Source: Cellvibrio sp. (lineage in GTDB: Bacteria; Pseudomonadota; Gammaproteobacteria; Pseudomonadales; Cellvibrionaceae). From it: DNA of 5,061 bases. Shown here piece by piece: positions 1-5,061 of this stretch (its first letter is position 1; each line of letters starts with the position of its first letter). The stretch lies in contig JAJQJO010000296.1 in assembly GCA_021323495.1 (NCBI GenBank), positions 1 to 5,061 on the forward strand, written 5' to 3'. Under the pieces are notes generated by a model. That model saw only the letters and a program-made list of their open reading frames with translations. It did no database searches and was not told where the DNA came from. The translations under genes and the position numbers were made by a program.

Positions 1-1271
1 CCTGGCTTTACGATGTCCAAACCACCGTTGGTAGCGATGGGGAATGTGCATTGGCGAGAAATTCCAGTGGCCAACCAATCTTGCAAAGCCGTTGGCAGAC
101 CATGCTGTCCGGCATGAAACGCGGCGATTATTTATTTATCCAATTCGGTATTAATGACGGTGCGACTACCTGTCCGCGCCGCGTTGGCTCTACTGCATTT
201 ATGGACGAATACCAAATGATGGCCGAAGCAGCGCGTGCCAGAGGCGCCACGCCGATCTTTGTTACACCGGTATCGGCACTGCGTTGTTCTGGTAGTACCG
301 CGGTTGCATCGCGCGGGTTTTTATCCGAAACCAATAATTTGGGCGCGCGCCTTAATGTGCCGGTCATTGACCTCCATCAACGCAGCATTCGCTTGTACAA
401 CCAACGCAGCTTCTGCCCTGTTGCCGGTGGCGACGTGAGTGCAAGTACCGGTGGCGCCGTTGGTGCATTCTTCTGTGACGACCACACCCATTTCGATCTG
501 GGCGGCGCCAAAGATATTGGCAACCTTGTCGTACAAGGTATTCGCGATTCTAATATCCCATTGGCGCAGCACTTGAAAACCAACACATCCGAAACGGTGA
601 ATGTGTATTTGGCGGGCGACTCCATCGTCCAAAGTTACGCTGATACTTCAAGCCCAACGGATCAGGCCGGCTGGGGGCAAATGCTGCAGCAACAATACAA
701 TTCAAACGTGATCATTCATAACCACGCCGTGGGGGGACGCACCGCCCGTCGATTTATTGATGAAGGCCGGCTCAACACCATTTGGGGGGAAGCAAAACGT
801 GGTGACTACTTGTTAGTGCAATTTGGCACTAATGATTCGCACCGGACCGCAACCTACACCATCAATGGACAAACGATTCCCTATTATCTGGAACCACAAA
901 CTGATTTCAAACGATACCTGTCGCAATACGTAACCGGCGCGCGTTCACGTGGAATAAACCTGGCGTTCGTAACACCGACGCCGAGAAATTCTGCTTACTG
1001 TACTGGCAGTAACGGTACCGCTGCCTGGGCGCAAGCCATGCGTGAATTTGCGGCAGCCGAAGCGATACCGCTGATAGATTTGAATCAGAAAACAGTGCGA
1101 CATTTAACTGGAATTTGTCCGGCACCCAAGCCTGAGAATTTCTTTTTAGGGCGCAGTGACGGCTCGGTAGATGGAACACATTTTCAGGAAAACGGCGCAC
1201 GTATCCTGGCGCGTTTTGTTGCGGATGGTATTGGTGAAGCAGGTATGCCACTGAATAACTATCGTAAATAA
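1..1271 (+). CDS. Tandem-domain SGNH/GDSL esterase, rhamnogalacturonan acetylesterase-like (CE12), 5'-truncated by window edge
   Basis: The reading frame is open from the first complete codon (base 3) with no in-frame ATG near the edge. The TTG at 51 is internal, so 422 residues of a longer protein are visible. Residues below count from base 3. Two homologous SGNH hydrolase domains follow each other. Domain 1 keeps block III GIND (49-52) and block V DHTH (160-163); its Ser block lies upstream of the window. Domain 2 (about 199-422) is complete: GDS (S207 nucleophile), block II glycine G245 in VGGRTARR, GTND (275-278) and DGTH (D390, H393). Ser-Asp-His with Gly and Asn oxyanion-hole residues is the CE12 catalytic set, which removes acetyl groups from rhamnogalacturonan in pectin. 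Matching cysteines (C95/C138 and C333/C372) suggest disulfides and an extracytoplasmic enzyme. Substrate is inferred from family resemblance; another acetylated glycan is possible. A terminator follows directly. Confidence 0.88.
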   Translation, partial: WLYDVQTTVGSDGECALARNSSGQPILQSRWQTMLSGMKRGDYLFIQFGINDGATTCPRRVGSTAFMDEYQMMAEAARARGATPIFVTPVSALRCSGSTAVASRGFLSETNNLGARLNVPVIDLHQRSIRLYNQRSFCPVAGGDVSASTGGAVGAFFCDDHTHFDLGGAKDIGNLVVQGIRDSNIPLAQHLKTNTSETVNVYLAGDSIVQSYADTSSPTDQAGWGQMLQQQYNSNVIIHNHAVGGRTARRFIDEGRLNTIWGEAKRGDYLLVQFGTNDSHRTATYTINGQTIPYYLEPQTDFKRYLSQYVTGARSRGINLAFVTPTPRNSAYCTGSNGTAAWAQAMREFAAAEAIPLIDLNQKTVRHLTGICPAPKPENFFLGRSDGSVDGTHFQENGARILARFVADGIGEAGMPLNNYRK

Positions 1272-1279
1272 GTCTACTC

Positions 1280-1317
1280 AAAAAAGCATAAACGGCTACG
1301 GCCGTGTATGCTTTTTG
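1280..1317. terminator. Bidirectional Rho-independent terminator between convergent genes
   Basis: Bases 1281-1290 (AAAAAGCATA) pair perfectly with 1307-1316 (TATGCTTTTT), and inside them 1292-1296 (ACGGC) pairs with 1301-1305 (GCCGT). A single A/G mismatch (1291/1306) separates the two stems. The loop at 1297-1300 is TACG closed by C-G, which in RNA is the extra-stable cUACGg member of the UNCG tetraloops. The T-run at 1312-1316 serves the + strand esterase, whose stop ends at 1271. The A-run at 1280-1285 becomes a U-run for the - strand cyclase, whose stop is at 1341-1343. Position, 15-nt stem and both U-tracts agree with shared termination. Confidence 0.88.
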
Positions 1318-1340
1318 TTACTGTGCAAGAACCTCACGGT

Positions 1341-4300
1341 TTACTCCCAAATGAGATCCATATTGCCGGAGAAAATTACGCTCAACTGATTATTATCAAT
1401 CATGCCGACAAGATTGCTGGTGATACGTTGATGCAGCATATCGCCGCCAGTATCACTATTCGCGGCGAGGCCAATGCTACGATTGCGGCCGGATTTTTTC
1501 GCGGCATAGAGTGCGCGGTCGGCGATATTGATCACATGTTCCCAAGACAGCGCTGTGTGCTCGCCGCGCAGGAAGGGGAAACAGGCAAAACCGATTGAAC
1601 AGGTTTTTTTCAAAAGGCTGCCGTCGGGTAATTTAAAATCGTACTGTTCAATACTTTTGCGAATGCGCTCGGCCATGAGTGGAGCTTCATCGCGGTCCGC
1701 GAAGCGGCTGACGATTAAAAATTCCTCACCACCCCAGCGCACCACACAATCGGATTCGCGGCATATTTTAGTGAGCAGGTTGGATAATTGTATAAGTAAT
1801 TGGTCACCAGCTGAATGGCCATAAAGATCATTTACCGATTTGAAAAAATCTACATCTAAAATAAAAAAGGTTAAATCGGGCGAGTTTTTTTTCGCTGGAC
1901 GATCATACCGCGCATGGTCGTATTCGCGCTGTACCTTTGCGATATCCATAAGCATTAGTTTTTGCAAGTAGCGACGATTATTCAAGCCAGTCAATGGATC
2001 AGAAAAGCTAATCGTTTCCAGCTCCGAATTTTTATTCTGCAATTCGGCGGTGCGCTCGGCCACCTTGAGCTCGAGTTTGCGGCTGATATCGCGCTCAGCC
2101 AATACTTTTTTATGTTGGTTAAGCACAAACCAGGCAAGTAAGCCCATGACGGCTAGAGCATAAAGCGTGTAAGCCCACCAGGTTTTCCACGGTGCAGGTA
2201 ATACGGTGATATGGATACTGTGTCCCTGCTCATTCCAAATACCATCGTTGTTACTTGCCTTTACCCGGAACTGGTATTTACCTGCCGGCAGGTTGGTATA
2301 GAGCGCGGTGCGCTGGGTGCCAACGTCGCGCCACTGGTCATCGAACCCTTCAAGCTTATAGGCGTAAAGATTTTTATCGGGATCTCGATAATTCAGCGCG
2401 GCAAAACCGAATGAGATCATTGATTGGGTGTAATCCAGCGTGATCTGTTTGGTTTGGTTAATCGAACGGGTGAGAATATTACCGTCACCAATAGCGACTT
2501 TTTGGGTGAAGAGGCGGAAATCAGTGAGCACTACGGCCGGAGCCCTGTCATTAATCAATAATTTATTAGCATTGAAAATATACAATCCGCTACGGGTTCC
2601 AAAGGCTATTGCACCTGTGCGGGTAACAAGCCCAGCGCCGGTGGCTACACCACCGATCGTGCTACCGTTATAGCGCGTGTAATTACGCACCAGGTTAGCG
2701 TCGGGATTAAACATGGTGATGCCATTGTTGGTGCCCAGCCATAAATTTCCGATTTGATCCTCGACGATCACACGTATGCCCTGATCGACAAATCCATTTT
2801 TGGTGTTGTAGACGGAAAAATCATCGGTTCCCGGATGATAGAGGTGCAAACCTGCATCGGTACCGAACCACAGGCGCCCTTTGCGATCTTCCCAGATACT
2901 CAGTACCGAGCTGTTGGCCAAGCTGCGTGGGTTAGTAATATCAGGCAAGTACCGTTTAAACGTGCCTTTTTCGCGATCCATTAAATTCAGGCCGTCGGAA
3001 GTGCCTATCCAAAAACGCCCTTGAGAATCTTCAAACGTCACCCATACCAAGGCGCTCGATACGGTACTGGGGTCGGCGGGATTGTGTGGATAAAAAGTAT
3101 AGGTGCCAGTTTTCTGGTCGAGCTTGGTCAGCCCGTTATAGTGTGTGCCGATCCACAACGTTTTTTGTTTGTCCTCATACACACTCCACACCATTTGGTC
3201 GTTGAGCCGTATGCCGGTTTTTTCTCCACGCTTAACCTGTGTCGTATCGGCGGGAACCTGGGTAAAGCGATCTTTGGTTTTATCGTAAAGTTGAATGCCG
3301 TGTCCCCAGGAGCCAAAAAAAATCTTTCCCTGGGAATCGATCACCCCGTTCAGGGTGGAGGCTGAATCGGCGCGCGAGTCTTGGCCGGAAGTGTGTTCGT
3401 AATGGGTGAAACTTTCGTCGCGCGGGTTATAGCGGGTTACGCCGCCCGCTCCTATCCACAGGTTGCCGTCCTTATCTTCTTCAATCGCCTCGACATTGTT
3501 ATTGAGCAAACCCTGGCGAGGATCGGCATCGCGCTGGACCAATGTGATAGCAGTGGTTGAGCGATCATACACATTCACTCCCGAGGGGTAGGTGCCAACC
3601 CATATATCGCCGATCTTGTCCTCGTAGATACGTCGCACGGTATTGCTGCTCAAGTAGCCGGGGCGATCCTCTTGATGGGTAAACCGGATAAAGCGATCAT
3701 TGGTGTGCTCGTAAAGGCTGATCCCGGCGGCATCGCTACCGATCCAAACCCAGCCACGTTTATCTACGAAGATTTGAATGGTGTTGTTATCGGTGAGGCT
3801 ATAAGAGTTGTTCGGATCATGTTGATAATGGGTGATTGCGCCAGTGGCAGGGTTGAGACGATAAACCCCATCGCCACTGCCGCTCCAGATATCACCGTTG
3901 TGATCCTCCGAGATAGTCACTATGCCATTCGCCGCCATTGACTGCGGATTGGCTGGATCGACTACAAACAGCTTGGTGCTTTTGGTTTGCAAATCAAGCT
4001 GCAACAAACCCTCACTCATACCCAGCCACACATTTTTCTGCCTATCGACAAAAATGTCTTTCACTTGATTACTGGGTAACGCCTGATTGTCACCTGATTG
4101 GCTATTAATCAGCGTTACCGCAAGTGTATTGATATTAAAAATTGACAGCCCGCTACCCGTACCAATCAATAACTCGCCGTCCGGGTTTTCTGCCAGGGCA
4201 TAAATTGTTTCGCGGAACAGCAGCGTGCCTTGGCTATTTTGTACCGGCAGCAACAGTTCGCGGTTACGATCGTAGCGATACAGGCCTGAGCGGGTCGCAG

Positions 4301-4724
4301 CCCAAAGATTGTGGTGGCTATCTTCAAGCAACTCCAGCACCTGGGTCACCGGGGAGGTTTCGGTTAAATCCTGCAGATTATTGGCAACCGGGATGTTTAA
4401 AAAGTCATAGCCGTCATAACGCAGCAATGCATTGCGGCCGCCTAACCACATAAAGCCTTCGTGATCCTCCATGATCGCCTCCACCTCACCCAGGGCAATA
4501 TCCTGGCTTTGCATGATGTTGCGGAAGTTGATTTTTTTGGGATAAGCCTCAGTGTTTCTGGTGCTAGCTACCTTGGATGACGTGTCCGCATGCACTAACG
4601 GGCCAAGTATTGTCACAGATAGGATCAGCAGAAACGCGAACATGTATTGTTGCGGTTGCCGGGTTAACGTGGAGCATCGATAAATGCGATTAACAACGGA
4701 ATTAAGTACGTATCGTTTCATCAT
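1341..4724 (-). CDS. Membrane diguanylate cyclase with double beta-propeller (Reg_prop) / Y_Y_Y periplasmic sensor
   Basis: This 1127-residue protein should make c-di-GMP from two GTP in response to a periplasmic ligand. Order: signal sequence or anchor (hydrophobic 29-44, possible cleavage after VHA, A46); fourteen Reg_prop repeats of type ED..GnlWiGT..GL..yd (81-718, about 47 residues apart), fitting two seven-bladed propellers; Y_Y_Y domain (about 755-843, core YAYKLEGFDDQW); membrane helix (about 849-869); coiled coil (about 872-906); GGDEF domain (about 907-1083). The cyclase looks active: DPLTGLNNRR (909-918), DVDFFKSVND (957-966), GGEEF (998-1002), plus the product-inhibition I-site RESD (989-992) five residues before it. 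A 44-residue tail follows. The sensor half resembles hybrid two-component sensors for oligosaccharides; no kinase or response-regulator part is present. A TGA immediately precedes ATG 4724; ATG 4721 and Met28 (4643) are alternatives, none with a good Shine-Dalgarno. Ligand unknown; the adjacent CE12-like gene suggests a pectin-derived glycan (inference). Confidence 0.95.
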   Translation of the reverse strand: MMKRYVLNSVVNRIYRCSTLTRQPQQYMFAFLLILSVTILGPLVHADTSSKVASTRNTEAYPKKINFRNIMQSQDIALGEVEAIMEDHEGFMWLGGRNALLRYDGYDFLNIPVANNLQDLTETSPVTQVLELLEDSHHNLWAATRSGLYRYDRNRELLLPVQNSQGTLLFRETIYALAENPDGELLIGTGSGLSIFNINTLAVTLINSQSGDNQALPSNQVKDIFVDRQKNVWLGMSEGLLQLDLQTKSTKLFVVDPANPQSMAANGIVTISEDHNGDIWSGSGDGVYRLNPATGAITHYQHDPNNSYSLTDNNTIQIFVDKRGWVWIGSDAAGISLYEHTNDRFIRFTHQEDRPGYLSSNTVRRIYEDKIGDIWVGTYPSGVNVYDRSTTAITLVQRDADPRQGLLNNNVEAIEEDKDGNLWIGAGGVTRYNPRDESFTHYEHTSGQDSRADSASTLNGVIDSQGKIFFGSWGHGIQLYDKTKDRFTQVPADTTQVKRGEKTGIRLNDQMVWSVYEDKQKTLWIGTHYNGLTKLDQKTGTYTFYPHNPADPSTVSSALVWVTFEDSQGRFWIGTSDGLNLMDREKGTFKRYLPDITNPRSLANSSVLSIWEDRKGRLWFGTDAGLHLYHPGTDDFSVYNTKNGFVDQGIRVIVEDQIGNLWLGTNNGITMFNPDANLVRNYTRYNGSTIGGVATGAGLVTRTGAIAFGTRSGLYIFNANKLLINDRAPAVVLTDFRLFTQKVAIGDGNILTRSINQTKQITLDYTQSMISFGFAALNYRDPDKNLYAYKLEGFDDQWRDVGTQRTALYTNLPAGKYQFRVKASNNDGIWNEQGHSIHITVLPAPWKTWWAYTLYALAVMGLLAWFVLNQHKKVLAERDISRKLELKVAERTAELQNKNSELETISFSDPLTGLNNRRYLQKLMLMDIAKVQREYDHARYDRPAKKNSPDLTFFILDVDFFKSVNDLYGHSAGDQLLIQLSNLLTKICRESDCVVRWGGEEFLIVSRFADRDEAPLMAERIRKSIEQYDFKLPDGSLLKKTCSIGFACFPFLRGEHTALSWEHVINIADRALYAAKKSGRNRSIGLAANSDTGGDMLHQRITSNLVGMIDNNQLSVIFSGNMDLIWE

Positions 4725-4777
4725 TCAGGGGACTGCGATGGGTTTTTAGGAGGTTATTTGTTTTTAGCGACACATAA

Positions 4778-4798
4778 GTTATAGCACCAACGGTGCAA
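4778..4798 (-). promoter_or_regulatory. Candidate extended -10 promoter with overlapping dyad for the cyclase gene
   Basis: Read on the - strand, TGCTATAAC (4786 down to 4778) is an extended -10 element (TGn plus TATAAC, five of six matches to TATAAT). No good -35 is seen at the 16-18 base spacing, which extended -10 promoters can tolerate. Transcription would begin near 4771, giving a leader of about 46 nt before ATG 4724. A perfect inverted repeat GCACC-AAC-GGTGC (4784-4796) overlaps the TG extension, where a bound repressor could block polymerase. Inferred from sequence alone. Confidence 0.4.
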
Positions 4799-4960
4799 GT
4801 CGTTCGGCAGCTTGGCAAGTGGGCCTGGCTGAATCAGCGCGGCATCAACCGCTAAGCCTACACAGTTGACCATGATGAACCTGGACGACTTCTTGAAATC
4901 TTCATTGGCGAGGATGAATTACTGGACGGTCAGTAATAGCCCACCTGGTCCGCCTCGTGA

Positions 4961-5061
4961 AACACTACAGCTGGAACGGTTCTAAAACCGGGTAAGATTT
5001 CAATTAGGTACACGCCCACCCAGGCACGTGCCGGGGAATTGATAGGCATCAGTAAGCAGAC
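4961..5061 (+). pseudogene. Possible helix-turn-helix regulator fragment, running off the window, no usable start
   Basis: The + strand frame after the TGA at 4958-4960 stays open to the window end. Its last 16 residues, TPTQARAGELIGISKQ, match the general look of a helix-turn-helix: TQxxA, then G or A, then ELIGIS before a recognition helix, as in XRE/Fis-like or excisionase-like proteins. No ATG, GTG or TTG lies upstream of the motif in this frame. A start would have to come from the overlapping frame at 4872-4985 (ATG 4872 or 4875) through a one-base frameshift in 4961-4982. A frameshifted gene, a rare start codon, or chance are all possible. About 33 residues are visible, so the assignment is weak. 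Confidence 0.22.

Larger units (their letters stand above)
4725..5061. other. Intergenic / unassigned region upstream of the cyclase gene
   Basis: No convincing intact gene is visible here. The left part holds the candidate promoter and leader of the cyclase gene. From about 4800 on, all six frames contain stops at short intervals. The longest pieces are a 39-codon - strand frame (4873 to 4754, starting MVNCVGLAV), a 37-codon + strand frame (4872-4985, starting MMNLDDFLK), and a + strand frame open from 4961 to the window end. None has a strong ribosome binding site. Small dyads occur at 4977-4990 (CGGTT-CTAA-AACCG) and 5023-5032 (GGCACGTGCC). The region may carry remnants of an older gene or the 5' part of a gene lying to the right. 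Confidence 0.5.

Noticed and set aside
51..1271. TTG at 51 as the true start of the esterase gene
   Set aside because: The same frame is open back to the window edge, there is no ribosome binding site before the TTG, and starting there would omit the GDS block that domain 1 should have.
907..1281. 124-codon open frame on the - strand
   Set aside because: It lies opposite the conserved second esterase domain, shows no recognisable motif, and its 5' end overlaps the terminator.
1308..1598. 96-codon + strand frame beginning inside the terminator hairpin
   Set aside because: It is antisense to the GGDEF domain and tail of the cyclase; its start lies in the terminator stem and it has no motifs.
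3021..3365. 114-codon + strand frame, and others like it across 2211-4453
   Set aside because: These are antisense shadows of the repetitive propeller-coding region, whose codon bias leaves opposite frames open. The - strand frame explains the sequence fully.
2571..4484. DNA-level repeat array or CRISPR
   Set aside because: The periodicity of roughly 140 bases is at protein level (Reg_prop blades). The nucleotide repeats are divergent, with no identical repeats or spacers.
4748..4784. AGGAGG on the + strand followed by a TTG start
   Set aside because: The frame encodes only eight residues before a stop, and there is no downstream gene for it to lead into.
4754..4873. 39-codon - strand frame (MVNCVGLAV...) as a small gene upstream of the cyclase
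   Set aside because: It has only a weak AGG before the ATG, no recognised domain, and it covers the candidate promoter. Chance is the simpler explanation.

Overview
The window looks like chromosomal DNA from a plant-polysaccharide-degrading gammaproteobacterium, probably Cellvibrionaceae (Cellvibrio-like). That placement is inferred from gene content and protein style, not from a marker gene. Two genes converge on a shared terminator, and an upstream stretch of about 340 bases has no clear gene.

Left part (1-1271, + strand): the 3' end of a gene for a secreted-type SGNH/GDSL esterase of the rhamnogalacturonan acetylesterase (CE12) kind. It has two tandem esterase domains. The second is complete, with all its catalytic blocks. 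The first is cut by the window edge, so its nucleophilic serine and any signal peptide are not visible.

Gap 1272-1340: a long hairpin with a UACG tetraloop, flanked by A- and T-runs, fits a bidirectional intrinsic terminator for both genes.

Middle and right (4724 down to 1341, - strand): one very large gene (1127 residues) for a membrane-bound diguanylate cyclase. It has a signal sequence, fourteen Reg_prop beta-propeller repeats (two seven-bladed propellers), a Y_Y_Y domain, one membrane helix, a coiled coil, and a GGDEF domain with an intact GGEEF active site and RxxD inhibitory site. The sensor half resembles that of hybrid two-component systems that detect oligosaccharides, but the output here is c-di-GMP synthesis instead of a histidine kinase.

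Right end (4725-5061): the presumed promoter region of the cyclase, with an extended -10-like hexamer overlapping a perfect dyad. Beyond it lie short, broken open frames. One frame on the + strand running off the window reads like a helix-turn-helix segment but has no usable start, so it may be a decayed or frameshifted regulator gene.

Working model (inference): the cyclase senses fragments released from plant cell wall, possibly pectin given the neighbouring esterase, and converts this into a c-di-GMP signal affecting attachment or motility. The convergent layout gives linkage but not co-transcription.
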